The notes: generated by a model from the sequence alone, not told the origin. Positions 19,651 to 29,735 are shown, counted from the first letter of the stretch. The stretch: 64,000 nucleotides of DNA from WHTI01 sp963826105 (GCA_963826105.1 CAWGWA010000003.1:1-64000), one strand, 5' to 3'. Numbers and translations: made by a program.

Positions 19651-21009
19651 TTGCCGACCGTTCGCGAGCTCGTCGAGCAGAACCAGGACCGTTACCTGGG
19701 CTGGCTGATCGAAGCGTGTTCGATCCAGAGCCTCGACGGGCAGCCGGACGAGCTCGCCAAGATGGCAACTTGGGTCGAGGACAAGCTCAAGGGTCTCGGC
19801 GCCCAGACCTCCAGACTCACTTACGAATCGGCCCCCGACGCGCTGCTCGGGGTCCTCGGGAGCGGCGAGCGGACCGTGCTCGTGTACGACCACTACGACG
19901 TGCAGCCGGTCGATCCGATCGATCTCTGGAAGTCGGCCCCGTTCACTCCCGAGATCCGCGACGGAAAGATCTACCGCGCGGGTGCGCCGACAACAAAGGT
20001 GATCTCGTTGCCCGGCTCGCGGGGATCGAGGTCTACAAAGAACTCTACGGAGAACCCCCGGTCACGGTGAAGTTCCTCGTCGAGGGCGAAGAGGAGACCG
20101 GCTCCGAAAGCTTCGAGGGCATCGCGTCGCGCTACCGCAACGAGCTTGGCGGCCGACGGATGCATCTGGGAAGGGATGGGCATCGACCACGTCGGTCGGC
20201 CCGAGCTTGTCTTCGGTGCGAAGGGTCTCGCTTACGTCGAGCTGTACTACAAAGGCCTAACCGAGGACCAGCACTCGTCGATCGCGGTCATCACTCCGAG
20301 CCCGGCATGGCACATGATCGAGGCACTCAATACCTTGCGCGCACCCGACGGTCGAGTCCTGATCGACGGCTTCTACGACGACGTCGTCGAGGCCACCGAT
20401 GAGGACATGAAGCTGCTCGAAGAGCTGCCGTTCGAAGAGGAGGCCGAGCGGGAGAGGATGGGGCTCGACTCCTTCGTAGCCGACGCCACCGGGCTCGAGC
20501 TCGTGCGCCGTTACTACTTCGAACCGACGTGCAACATCGCAGGGATCGTCAGCGGTTTCACCGTCCCCGGTGCCTCCAAGACCGTGCTTCCGAAGGAGAT
20601 CCTCGTCAAGATCGACATGCGCCTGGTCCCGAACCAGAGCCCGGACGACATCGTCGCCAAGCTCCGCAAGCACCTCGATGCACGGGGATTCGACGACATC
20701 GGGATCAACCGCTTCTCGAACGAGCATCCCGTGAGGTCTCCGGGCGATTCCTTGATCGCGCGTGCGTCGCTCGATGCCTGCGCGGATGTCTTCGATGAAG
20801 CGCCGGCCGTCTCGCCGATGATGATCGGAACCGGGCCCATGTACCCGGTGGCATCTACCCTGGGCATCCCAACCGTGTCGCCCGCCGGGATCTGCCGGCC
20901 CGACTCGAACATCCACGCGCCCAACGAGAACGCTCGGATCGACGACTTCCTTCACATCGTCGAGTACACCGTTGCGTGGTTGAAGCGCTTTGGAGAACTC
21001 GAGGCCTAG
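19651..21009 (+). pseudogene. M20-family metallopeptidase (dipeptidase-like), two frameshifts
   Basis: Three frame pieces join into a M20/M25/M40 peptidase of about 450 residues. Metal-site motifs are all there: YDHYDVQPVDP in the first piece, GCADNKGDLVARLAG and the catalytic VEGEEETGSESFEG in the second, and NIHAPNENARIDDF in the third. Breaks lie near 19985 (one base missing) and 20143 (an extra T in CTTGGCGG). TTG at 19651 with GGGGGAG upstream is the likely start. The stop shares the palindrome CTAG (21006-21009) with the converging R2lox gene. If the shifts are sequencing errors it is an intact cytosolic dipeptidase. Confidence 0.85.
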
Positions 21010-21971
21010 GCGGGGACGGAGCGGTCGAGGTCGTCGGCCTCCAGGGCATCTTCGAGCTCCATCTCTTTGTCCTCGCCCTCGATCTCGGCCACGGTCCGGC
21101 CCTTGGCCGCCTCGATCACTTCGAGCCGGCGCGAGAACTGGTTCGTTGCGAAGCCCATGAACTCATCTTTCGAGAGTTCGAAGGGAACCTCCTCCCCCAC
21201 CATCTCGTACTGGGTGAAGAGGAACTCCACGAGACCCATCGCCGGAGCCATCAGCTCGTTGACGGTGTCCTGGACCACGTCCCACATCGAAGGATCGTTC
21301 GCGATGTGTCGTCGACAGGTGTAGGTCCCCCACGCCATGTGCCGGCGCTCGTCGCGACCGATCAAGCGGATCACCTCTTGGATGCCGGGAAGGATGCCGC
21401 GATCCTCGACCGTTCTACGCCACGCGTGGTAGCCGGTCATCGCCAGTACGCCTTCGACCACCTGGTTGTAGACCACCGCGGCCCGCACCTGGGCCGCCGG
21501 TGACGGATCGTCGCGCAACGCGCTCAGTGCATCGGGAAGGATGTCGTAGAAGATCACTCCGTATCCCGGATTCTTTTCGATCAGAGGAGTGAGGTCTTCG
21601 GTCGCACCGACCGCGTCGAGCCACCTCCGGAAAGCCTCGATGTGCTTAGCCTCCTCGAACGCGAACTGCGTGAGGTACATCTCGTCTTCCAGTCGGCCCT
21701 CGGACGCAACCGCTTGCATGAACGGTTGGATGTCCTGGGTGACCGACTCCTCGCCCGCGATGAAGGCCGCGGCCAGTTGGAGGGCGAGTTCGTGCTCGAC
21801 ATCGGTGAGGTTCTGCCAGTCGGCGGCGTCGCGCTCGAAGTCGATGTCGGCAGGGTTCCAGAACAGGCGGTTGCCCTTCTGGAACAGGCGCATCGGGAGG
21901 CCGGTCATCCGGAGCCCGCCCTCCTTCACCGAGGCGAAGCTGCTGCGAGCGTTCCCGTTCGAGGTGCTCAT
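21006..21971 (-). CDS. R2-like ligand-binding oxidase (R2lox)
   Basis: A 321-residue ferritin-like protein related to ribonucleotide reductase R2, resembling M. tuberculosis Rv0233. Known R2lox metal ligands and crosslink residues are matched at a constant offset of +6: Glu74, Glu107, His110, Glu173, Glu208 and His211, plus Val77 and Tyr168, the pair that forms the Val-Tyr ether crosslink in R2lox. This predicts a Mn/Fe cofactor and a bound fatty-acid-like ligand. The start ATG at 21969-21971 has GGGAGAG upstream; the frame extends further but without family similarity. It is divergent from a TetR gene across a 23-bp dyad. Confidence 0.92.
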   Translation of the reverse strand: MSTSNGNARSSFASVKEGGLRMTGLPMRLFQKGNRLFWNPADIDFERDAADWQNLTDVEHELALQLAAAFIAGEESVTQDIQPFMQAVASEGRLEDEMYLTQFAFEEAKHIEAFRRWLDAVGATEDLTPLIEKNPGYGVIFYDILPDALSALRDDPSPAAQVRAAVVYNQVVEGVLAMTGYHAWRRTVEDRGILPGIQEVIRLIGRDERRHMAWGTYTCRRHIANDPSMWDVVQDTVNELMAPAMGLVEFLFTQYEMVGEEVPFELSKDEFMGFATNQFSRRLEVIEAAKGRTVAEIEGEDKEMELEDALEADDLDRSVPA

Positions 21972-21995
21972 GCGCTCTCCCGTCTCATCCCCGCT

Positions 21996-22018
21996 TGACA
22001 GATTTACGCATATTGTCA
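21996..22018. promoter_or_regulatory. Dyad between R2lox and TetR genes, candidate operator and promoter
   Basis: TGACA at 21996-22000 and TGTCA at 22014-22018 form an inverted repeat with a 13-base centre, and the left arm is also part of a TTGACA -35-like box (21995-22000). It lies 12 bases before the TetR start (22031) and 24 bases before the R2lox start. Divergent TetR genes commonly act on such sites, so autoregulation and control of R2lox are likely. Confidence 0.55.
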
Positions 22019-22030
22019 CATCATCCATCC

Positions 22031-22621
22031 ATGAGCAATGGGACGGGTTTCGAGACCGAGGATCGGATCCTCGACGCCGCCTATGCCCTTGCGTCGCGGA
22101 TAGGCATCAAGAAGATGACCTTCGAGGACATCGCGGCCAAGGCGAGCCTGTCCCGCCAGACCCTCTACCGATACTTCGAGAACAAGGACGCGCTCGCTGC
22201 GCTCGTTGTTCGAGCGAGAGGCCGAACAGTTCTTCGTCGCCCTTGAGCGCGGCGTGCAAGCAGACGTTCCTCTCGAGGAGGCTCTCTCGGGCTCGTTGAC
22301 CTTCACGCTCGACTATCTCCACACCCATCCGGTCCTCTCGTGGGTCTACGAAAACGAACCCGACCAGATGGTTCCGCATCTAACCGTTTACTGGCGACCG
22401 ATCCTCGCGGCCGCTCACCGATTCCTGGAACCACATGTCGCGAGCGGAGTCAAAGCCGGGATGATCCCAAAGGAGATGGCGGAGATCGCTGACGACTGGA
22501 TCACCGCGTCATCGTTTCGTTCCTCGTCGCTCCGAGCACGGTCGTCGACATGCACGACGACGAATCGGTGAAGCGATGGGTACCGGCAATGATCCTCTAC
22601 GGGCTCGCCGGACGACGCTAA
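22031..22621 (+). pseudogene. TetR-family regulator, two frameshifts
   Basis: Starts at ATG 22031 (MSNGTGFETEDRILDAAYAL). The N-terminal helix-turn-helix is intact: MTFEDIAAKASLSRQTLYRYFENKD. Breaks: one extra T near 22207 (GTTGTTCG), after which the frame reads EREAEQFFVALERGVQ; and one missing C near 22513 (ACCGCG), after which it reads RVIVSFLVAPSTVVDMHDD up to TAA at 22619. Read through, it is a normal TetR of about 195 residues, probably controlling R2lox. Ligand-binding domain has no recognisable specificity. Confidence 0.8.
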
Positions 22622-23386
22622 GTAGCGGTGACTACTTCATCGATCTCGGCGGTGGCCGGCTCCACGCGCCAGACATCGACCTTCTCGCGGCACGCCTTGC
22701 ACCTTGACCCGGCGCCGCCGATCGAAGCGCACCCTCCGCAGCCGGCGCTCGGCACGATCCTTCGAGCTCTGCGAGACCATCACCGATCCCGGTCGGCAGT
22801 GATCCATCAAATGGGCGGCGAGGTTCACGTCGTGACCGAAGATGTCGTCGCCTTCGATCGTTGGAGATCCGTCGTGCACCACGATCCGCATGGCAACCAG
22901 GTCTCCCACGGCACGTAGGTCGGCGATCCCCCGAGTGAGAAACAGTCCGGCGCGGATGGCCTGCGATGAAGACGGAAACACAAGCAGGTAACCGTCGCCC
23001 ATGTGCTTGATGACCTCACCCTTGCCGAGGATCGCGGCGCGTTCCACAACCGTCGCAACCCGTCCGAGGAGGGCGATCGCCGCATCGTCCCCGTTCTCCG
23101 CGGTGTAGCCGGTGAAGTCTGCGATGTCGGCGAACATGATCGCGATCGACGACTCGCCCTTGAAGCGAGCCAACCGGACGCTCCTCTCGGCGGGACTAAG
23201 TCCCCCGAGCGCCACCGCTCCGCGACGGGTCAATTCAGCGAGGCGGGAGGGCCGGGCCAGAGCCGCCCGGGTCAGGACCGGCTCGAGGGCGCGCGCCGCC
23301 TCGGCGACCATGGCGACGGAGTTGTCGTCGACCGTCGACCTAAGGCGCCTGGCGATACGGGGCAGGATCGTTCTTTGGATGCTCAT
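22618..23386 (-). pseudogene. Class III adenylate/guanylate cyclase, frameshift near the C-terminus
   Basis: A single-domain class III nucleotidyl cyclase. Catalytic motifs IAIMFADIADFTGYT (first metal Asp), VIKHMGDGYLLVFPSS (second metal Asp) and HDVNLAAHLMDHCRPGSVMVS. An extra A near 22690 shifts the last codons; corrected it ends VPREVDVWRVEPATAEIDEVV and stops at 22618-22620, overlapping the TetR stop. I use Met at 23386, because the frame's first Met (23408-23410) lies inside a 19-bp palindrome. No sensor domain or membrane segment is seen; the N-terminal 75 residues are helical and unassigned. Confidence 0.8.
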
Positions 23387-23396
23387 CGGTATCAAT

Positions 23397-23415
23397 GATA
23401 CATTCTCCATGTATC
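23397..23415. promoter_or_regulatory. Perfect palindrome, candidate TetR operator
   Basis: GATACAT-TCTCC-ATGTATC is a perfect inverted repeat of 7-bp arms with a 5-base centre. It lies in the intergenic space between the cyclase and the intact TetR gene that starts at 23444. The size and position are those of a TetR operator, which would control both divergent genes. Confidence 0.65.
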
Positions 23416-23443
23416 TGTTTCATCAAACCGGGGGGAACTGGAG

Positions 23444-24079
23444 ATGAACACGACTGGAGCGGCCGCCGGATCGGCCCTCGGTACGGTGCCAGAGGAGACC
23501 GGCACGACGGCCAGGATCCTCGATGCAGCGCTCACGAGGGCCGAAACCTTCGGGGTCAGGCGCACGACGATGGAAGAGGTCGCTCACGCCGCGGGGGTCT
23601 CGAGGATCACCGTCTACCGTCATTTCGAGTCCAAGGACGTCCTCATCTCGAGCGTCGTCCTTCGTGAGGCCCGCCGCTTCTTCGCGGCCCTCGATGCGGC
23701 GATCGACGGGTACGACACTCTCGAAGATCGCCTTGCCGAGGGCTTCGCGGTCGCCCTCGAATACCTGCGAGAGCACTCCCTGCTCAACCGGCTCCTCGAG
23801 ATCGAGCCGGAGTCGGTAGTCCCCTACCTGACGACCTCCGGGGGCCCGCTGCTAGCCACTGCGCGGATCCAGCTCGGAGCGGTACTCGCCAAGGACATCA
23901 CAGCCGGAAGGATCGCTCCTTTCGATGTCGAGCTCGTCGCCGAGATGCTCACCCGCCTCTGTCTCTCCTTCCTGCTCATCCCCGAAACCGCGATCTCGCT
24001 CGAGGGGCCGGACGATGCCCGGATGTTCGCGCGGAGATTCCTGGTCCCTATCGTTCGGAGCCAGTCGGTCGCGACCTGA
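23444..24079 (+). CDS. TetR-family transcriptional regulator
   Basis: An intact 211-residue TetR. The helix-turn-helix spans about residues 26-72 (TTARILDAALTRAETF then TTMEEVAHAAGVSRITVYRHFESKD); the rest is the all-helical ligand domain. It follows a GGGGG / GGAG purine-rich site. It is divergent from the cyclase across a perfect dyad and sits 80 bases before a three-gene ABC-2 exporter, so it probably represses the exporter, itself and perhaps the cyclase. Confidence 0.92.
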   Translation: MNTTGAAAGSALGTVPEETGTTARILDAALTRAETFGVRRTTMEEVAHAAGVSRITVYRHFESKDVLISSVVLREARRFFAALDAAIDGYDTLEDRLAEGFAVALEYLREHSLLNRLLEIEPESVVPYLTTSGGPLLATARIQLGAVLAKDITAGRIAPFDVELVAEMLTRLCLSFLLIPETAISLEGPDDARMFARRFLVPIVRSQSVAT

Positions 24080-24159
24080 GATTGTCGCCCAGCCGACTCG
24101 GGCAAGGGGCGTCGCGGAATAGGGTGCAACAACTATGGGCGTAGTAGGGGGATCCCGCT

Positions 24160-25144
24160 GTGGGGAGTAATGGGCCGGTGGTCGAAGCGATCGACCTTCG
24201 CCGCACCTATAAAACCACCACCGGCTCCCTCAAGCGCAAGTCCCTCGAGGTTGAAGCGGTAAAGGGCGTGAGCTTCGCCATCGAGAAGGGCGAACTGTTC
24301 GGCCTCCTTGGTCCCAACGGCGCCGGCAAGACCACCACGATCAAGATGTTGATCACACTGCTCATCCCGACGTCCGGGGTCGCCCGGGTGCTGGGCCTCG
24401 ATGTGGTCAAAGGATGCCCGTGCCGTCCGCTCACAGATCGGCTACGTGTTCGGCGGCGACCGCGGTCTCTACGAACGATTATCGGGACTCGACAACCTCA
24501 AGTACTTCGCCGAGTTGTACGGGGTCGAGCCGCGCGAACAGAAGAACCGCATCGGCGTACTGCTCGAGATGGTCGGTCTCACCGGGCGTGAGAAGGAACG
24601 CGTCGAGGGTTACTCGAAGGGCATGAGACAACGTCTCCACATCGCTCGCGGTTTGCTTCACGATCCGCCCGTCGTGTTCCTCGATGAACCGACGATCGGG
24701 GTCGACCCGGTTGGAGCGCGGGAGATGCGCGCGACGATCGCGTCGCTTACCGATCAGGGAAAGACCGTGCTGCTCACCACTCACTACATGTTCGAGGCCG
24801 ACTCACTCTGCGACCGCATCGCTGTGATAGCTCGTGGGGAGGTCGTGGCCGAGGGGACGCCGAGTGCGCTGAAGTCATTGGTCGCGGACAAGACCGTGGT
24901 CGAGATCGAGGTCTACGGTGCGACCGAGGAATCGATCGAACGTCTACGTCGGATCGATGGCGTCACCGCGGTGTCGGTCGAGGACAGGGATCAGCTGCAG
25001 TTGCTGCTCGTGCAGTCCGCCGTCGGCGCGGAGATCACCCCGACTCTTCTCGCACAGTTCGGCGGTGCCAAGATCGGACGGGTGGTAGCCCGGGAGCCGA
25101 CGCTCGAGGATGCGTACATCTCACTGGTCGAGGGAGAGTCGTGA
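24160..25144 (+). pseudogene. ABC-2 exporter ATP-binding subunit, one frameshift
   Basis: GTG start at 24160 with AGGGGG upstream. Walker A GLLGPNGAGKTTTIKML, Q-region IGYVFGGDRGLYERL, signature GYSKGMRQRLHIARGLL, Walker B VVFLDEPTIGVD and the switch His in VLLTTHYMFEAD. The single break is an extra A in GTCAAAGGATGCC near 24412; without it the protein is continuous, about 327 residues. It resembles DrrA-type drug-export ATPases. The stop TGA overlaps the GTG of the first permease (GTGA). Confidence 0.88.
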
Positions 25145-25936
25145 TACCCGAGGCTCACGCCGAGGTTCCCGCACACCGGGTCATCCTCGCCAACTGGCTG
25201 TTCTCGACGAAGTCGCTGACGAAATCGAGCTTCTTCGTTCTCGTTACCGTCCTTCAGCCGTTGATCTTCTCGACCATCGCGTTCTTCATGTTCAAGGCCG
25301 GGCGGCCGACCCGGATCGTTGCTCTACGCCGCGTTGGGGGCCGGGCTGATGGGGATCTGGTCGTCGACGTTGTTCGGTTCCGGGGGCCTCATCCAGTGGG
25401 AGAGGTTCCAGGGGACGCTCGAGCTGCTGATCGCATCGCCGAGTCAGTTCATGTGGATCCTGGTGGGCTCGACCCTCGCGACCTCCACGGTCGGTCTCTA
25501 TGCGGTCGCCGGGACGTTGTTCTGGGGTGCGATCGCCTTCGATATCCCCCTGGAGCTCGCGCACCCTGGGTGGTTCATTCTGGCGCTGCCGGCGACGGTG
25601 ATCGGGCTGGGCACCCTCGGGCTCGTGCTGGCCTCGACCTTCGTTCTCTACCGCCACGCCAATGCGCTCTCCAACCTGCTCGAGTATCCCGTGTGGCTGG
25701 TAACCGGGCTTCTGGTTCCGATCTCGCTGCTTCCCGGATGGGCGGCCCCGCTCGGATGGATCCTGTCGCCAACATGGGGGATCAAGGCGATCCGCTACTC
25801 GGCCCTAGGCGGTGACCCGGTCCCGGCCTTGCTCGCGACCCTGGGCCTATCGGTCTTCTATCTCGTGATCGGCACCCGCTTCATCGCCTACTTCGAGCGG
25901 CGCGCCCGCGAGGACGCGACGTTGTCACTCTCGTGA
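25141..25936 (+). pseudogene. ABC-2 exporter permease 1, one frameshift
   Basis: GTG start at 25141 overlapping the ATPase stop by 4 bases. About six membrane segments. Pieces 25141-25318 (IPEAHAEVPAHRVILANWLF...) and 25319-25936 (YAALGAGLMGIWSSTLFGSGG...) join if one C is removed from GACCCGG near 25311. The segment ERFQGTLELLIASP is the ABC-2 permease signature. The stop TGA overlaps the GTG of permease 2. It would form the exporter with the preceding ATPase and the next permease. Confidence 0.85.
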
Positions 25937-26767
25937 GTGCGGTCGCGGAAGTCCTGGATACCGGACGTTCGTCGCGGGCGACGAGCTTCTTCCGGGTCCT
26001 GTTCGTCGGCGGGATGATCGCCTACCGGGCGCTGTTCAACTGGATCCGACCGGCGATCTACATCCCAACGATGCTCGGGAGTCCCCTGTTCCAGATCCTC
26101 TTCTTCGCCCACCTCGGTCGCTACTCGGGGCTCGGCGACACCAACTTCTTCGTCGTCGGGAACGCCGTGCAGGTCAGCGCGATGTCGGCGATCTACGGAG
26201 CGACCATGACACTCGCCAACGAGCGGTACTTCGGCACGATCGCGCAGTTGCTCGCCACACCCGCGAATCGAGCCGCCCTATTCCTCGGCCGCACCCTCCC
26301 CGTGATCGCCAACGGGCTCATCGTGTCGACCTTCGGGTTCCTCGTCGGCGCGGTGTTCCTCGACTTCCGGATGGACGCGTCGCAGATCCCGGCGGTCGCA
26401 CTGGTCGTCACCCTGACCGTCGTGTCGTGCACCGGGCTCGGCATGATGCTGGGGTCGATCGGTATCCGAGCGCGCGATGTGTTCTTCGCCTCGAACCTCG
26501 CCTACTTCATGATGCTGTCTGATGTGCGGGGTGAACATCCCGATCGATTCGCTCCCGGGATGGATGCAGGCGATCTCGAAGTCGCTTCCGCTCACCCATG
26601 GGATCGCCGCGGCGCGCCGGCTCGCGAGCGGAGAGCCCCTCGGCGCGGTGTTCGGCCTGATCCGTACCGAGCTGCTGATCGGAGCGACCTACGGGTTCCT
26701 CGCATTCGTGCTCTTTCGCTACTTCGAGGCCTCGAGCCGAAAGCACGCCTCGCTCGACCGCTTTTAG
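25933..26767 (+). pseudogene. ABC-2 exporter permease 2, one frameshift
   Basis: GTG start at 25933 in GTGA overlap with permease 1. About six membrane segments; the ERYFGTIAQLLATP stretch is the ABC-2 signature. One extra T in ATGCTGTCTGATG near 26518 separates the last 80 residues (CGVNIPIDSLPGWMQAISK onward, ending ASLDRF). Without it the protein is about 277 residues. The two unlike permeases plus one ATPase form a complete exporter; the substrate is unknown. Confidence 0.85.
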
Positions 26768-26828
26768 GTGGGCCTGAGTTCTCCGAATCATTACGTATGC
26801 CCTATTCAGAGGGCTTCCCCTATGGTCG

Positions 26829-28092
26829 ATGACCAGAGAAACCGCCCACGCCGAGGAGTTCAAGATCGCCCCCCCGAGAAGCCGCCCCGCCGCACTCGTA
26901 GCCGTCCTTAGCTTGCTCGGCGGTCTCTTCGCCTTGACCGCCCCACCGGCCCAGGGCGCCCCCCTGAACGACACCCCCGACGATCGCGTCCTGGTGGTAA
27001 CGACCAACCTGCAGGAGGCGTACGGCACGTCCGACGTCAACAACCTGGGAGACATGCGCAACTACGTCGACCGCCTCTTGAAGCTCCTACCCAACAACCC
27101 GGACGTTCTGAATCTCCAGGAGATCACCGCCAAGGGGGCCAGGTTCGTCAAGAGACAGGCTGACCAAGGCCACCGGCGACGACTACATCGTGGCGGTCTC
27201 GCCGAAGGGCCCGGCTTACGTCCTCAAGGGTCAGGTCGTCACCAAGAACGAAACCGCGATCGTCATCAACAACACCACGATGAAGAAGGAAGATGCGGGC
27301 GGCTTCCTCGTCACGACGTACAGGGCCGCCGACAAGGCCCCCAACGTGTACCGCGAGAAGAAGACCCAGGCTTACGTCTCGGTGAGCGAACGGAGCACGG
27401 GCGTTCTGTACGCATTGTCGAGCACACACTTCTCGCTGGGGACTGTGATGAAAGACAAGCAGACCGCCGAGAAGTACAAGGGCAAGTGGGCGGAGCAGAT
27501 CGACGCCAACCTGGCCCGGAAGTACCCGGCGGCCCTGAGGGTGGTCACCGGAGACTTCAACACCGGCCGTTGCGCGGGATCGACCAAAGATTGCAAGTTC
27601 ACGCCCACGTGGAAGGCATTCCACGACGCCGGCTACCGGAGCGCGGTACACCTCCTCACCGACGACGGCGCCTTTGACCACATCTACACTCCGGCCGGTA
27701 TCCACCGGGCGGCTCACGACGGCAGCTACAACCCCAGGACGGCCGGACCTAACCAGTACTACTCCGATCATGAGTTGCGTTGGGCGCTGCTGAGCAGTGA
27801 CGTGACCGCGCCGTCCCCACCGACCAACGTGGAGCTGGTGGAAGTCGGCGAGAACGACGTCAAGATCACCTGGGACGCATCGACCGATGATTCCAGCGGC
27901 GTGGCGGAGTACCAGGTCTGGCGGAAGGGTGAGACCTCGGACGAGTTCAACCTCCGTCACACGACCACCGAGACTGAATGGACCGACAGGGAATCCCTGT
28001 ACAGGAACCGCACCTACGAGTATTACGTCGTGGCGGTCGACGCGGCCCACTGGCAGGACGCCTCGGGAAAGAAAGAGATCACCCTCCTCTAG
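26829..28092 (+). pseudogene. Secreted endonuclease/exonuclease/phosphatase with FnIII domain, one frameshift
   Basis: Signal peptide near residues 20-47 (ALVAVLSLLGGLFALT then APPAQGAPL). The EEP fold is shown by VVTTNLQEAYG, DVLNLQEIT, TGDFNTGRC, FDHIYTP and YSDHELRWALL, the motifs holding the catalytic Glu, Asp-Asn, Asp-His and Ser-Asp-His. From about residue 330 a fibronectin type III domain follows (PSPPTNVELVEVGENDVKITW). The frame break near 27150 looks like one extra base. The target (nucleic acid or phosphoester) is not determined. The stop abuts the stop of the converging VOC gene with no gap. Confidence 0.8.
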
Positions 28093-28470
28093 CTACTCCT
28101 GAATGACCGACAGGACGTTGCCGGCGGGGTCCTTGAACCACGCGATGCTCGGGCCGTTTCCACGCATGACACCCTTCTCGTCCGTCTTCAGATCAGGAGT
28201 GTCGTACTTCTCGAACTGAACACCGCGGCTCGCGAGCGCATCCACAGCCTCGTCGATGTTGGAGACGGGGAAGTTCAATACCGTGAAGGTGGCCGGCTCG
28301 TGTTGACTCCCCTTCGGATAGACCAACACGGGGGCGCCGTCACCGACCTGCAGGTTCAACATCCCGTTCGATTCCGTCACCTCCAGACCGAGGGTGCCCT
28401 CATAGAAGGCCTTCGCCTTTGGAATGTCGTCTACCGAGAAACCGCTGTACGCCTTCGACTTCTTCAGCAT
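28093..28470 (-). CDS. VOC-superfamily protein (glyoxalase-like)
   Basis: A 125-residue single-module VOC fold protein: AYSGFSVDDIPKAKAFYEGTLGLEV at the N-terminus and WFKDPAGNVLSVIQE at the C-terminus, the usual paired motif ends. The metal-ligand pattern of glyoxalase I is not fully evident, so catalytic activity is uncertain. A Shine-Dalgarno-like GGAGG precedes the ATG at 28470. It is tail-to-tail with the EEP gene. Confidence 0.88.
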   Translation of the reverse strand: MLKKSKAYSGFSVDDIPKAKAFYEGTLGLEVTESNGMLNLQVGDGAPVLVYPKGSQHEPATFTVLNFPVSNIDEAVDALASRGVQFEKYDTPDLKTDEKGVMRGNGPSIAWFKDPAGNVLSVIQE

Positions 28471-28618
28471 CGTTGCTCCCTCCTTGGGGGGCGCTCATCT
28501 GCGTTCCTTATCCATTAGACCGGGCCAGCGTCGAGAAATCATCGGTCGGACGCCGATCCATCGGAGCCTTGCCTCTGAGCCGAGGCAATGCGGACGCGAC
28601 CTGAGAGAATGGGGCCCT

Positions 28619-28692
28619 GCGCCCGTAGCTCAGCCGGATAGAGCGTCGGACTTCTAATCCGAGGGTCGGGGGTTCGAATCCCTCCGGGCGCG
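28619..28692 (+). tRNA. tRNA-Arg (anticodon TCT)
   Basis: A 74-base cloverleaf. Acceptor stem GCGCCCG/CGGGCGC, anticodon arm CGGA-CTTCTAA-TCCG with anticodon TCT, T arm GGGGG-TTCGAAT-CCCTC, discriminator G. CCA is not encoded. Confidence 0.95.
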
Positions 28693-28708
28693 CTAGAAGG
28701 ACCAGAAT

Positions 28709-29167
28709 GTGGGCATGACTGATTTCGTTCCGGAGCATTTCGAACCGCCGCTCGAACTGATCGGCACCGATTTCGTTCTGGAGCCACTCGGCCCGGAGCA
28801 CAGCGAGCGCGATTACGCGGCGTGGACCTCGAGCATCGAGCACATCAGAGCGACCCCTGGATTGGAGGACTGGTCGTGGCCGCACGAGATGACGCTTGAG
28901 GAAAACCTCTCGGACCTCGAGATGCACGCCAGACACTTCGGGTCGCGCGAGGGGTTCACCTACACGGTTCTCGACCCGGGAACCCGGGACGTGATCGGCT
29001 GCGTATACATCTATCCGGCTAAGGACGACGTGCACGATGCTCGCATCCGGTCGTGGGTGCGGGCCTCACGCGCCGAGCTTGACGGCAGGCTGAGGTCGAT
29101 CGTCTCGGACTGGCTAGCGTCCGACGCGTGGCCGTTCACGAAGGTGCTTTACGCACCGCCCCGCTGA
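28709..29167 (+). CDS. GNAT-type acetyltransferase-like protein
   Basis: A 152-residue protein with GTG start at 28709, preceded at 7 bases by AAGGA; an in-frame ATG two codons later is possible. It resembles GNAT N-acetyltransferases (VLEPLGPEHSERDYAAWTSS, GFTYTVLDPGTRDVIGCVYIYPA), but the usual acetyl-CoA loop Q/RxxGxG/A is not visible, so it may be inactive or a divergent member. It lies just after tRNA-Arg and converges on the AAC(2')-I gene with 13 bases between. Confidence 0.7.
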   Translation: MGMTDFVPEHFEPPLELIGTDFVLEPLGPEHSERDYAAWTSSIEHIRATPGLEDWSWPHEMTLEENLSDLEMHARHFGSREGFTYTVLDPGTRDVIGCVYIYPAKDDVHDARIRSWVRASRAELDGRLRSIVSDWLASDAWPFTKVLYAPPR

Positions 29168-29180
29168 TGCTTCTGCGGCG

Positions 29181-29714
29181 TCACCAGTCATCACCACTTC
29201 GCTCGTCGCACAACATGGTGGCGGTCAGGTCGATGCCTGTACTTGCCCCCAACCGGAGGACCATGATGCCGTCGTCCTCGTCTTCCGTCCGCGTGAGCCC
29301 TGTTGCGCTGCGAACATACGTTGGGCCTCGCCAGCGTTCCCAGCCGAGGTGCTCGTAGAACGGGTGAGCTTCGGTTGAAAGCGCCCCGAGTTCGAAGTCG
29401 CGCCGGATGATCTTGGCTATCTCAGTCATAGCGCGAGTCCCGTGGCCTTCGCCTCGTGCGCCCGACTCGGTTCCAACGCCTTCGACGTACCCCGACGCGA
29501 ACTTGCGGTCGCCGACCTCCAGCTCTCTAAGGATCACCGCGGCGTGAGCCACGACGCGCTGGGCCTCGATCACGACGGCGTGCCAGCCGCCCAGCGCGTG
29601 ATCCCAGTCGTCTTCAGTGAACCCGCCATCGAACGCTGCAAACACAACGGAGCGCGCCTCTTCCAGCAACCCTTCGGGAGCGTCTTCCGTCCGGAACACC
29701 AGCACTTCACCCAC
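29181..29714 (-). CDS. Aminoglycoside 2'-N-acetyltransferase family protein, AAC(2')-I type
   Basis: A 177-residue GNAT protein whose landmarks match mycobacterial AAC(2')-Ic: GGFTEDDWDHALGGWHAVV, AHAAVI, GYVEGVG, LGALST, GWERWRGPTYV, TGLTRTEDEDDG and the C-terminal MLCDERSGDDW. That family acetylates the 2' amine of aminoglycosides, and in mycobacteria is chromosomal with uncertain native role. The acetyl-CoA region GARGEGHGTRAM is present. ATG at 29714. Resistance in vivo cannot be inferred from sequence alone. Confidence 0.88.
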   Translation of the reverse strand: MGEVLVFRTEDAPEGLLEEARSVVFAAFDGGFTEDDWDHALGGWHAVVIEAQRVVAHAAVILRELEVGDRKFASGYVEGVGTESGARGEGHGTRAMTEIAKIIRRDFELGALSTEAHPFYEHLGWERWRGPTYVRSATGLTRTEDEDDGIMVLRLGASTGIDLTATMLCDERSGDDW

Positions 29715-29735
29715 GTGGACGCATCATTTGTTGTG

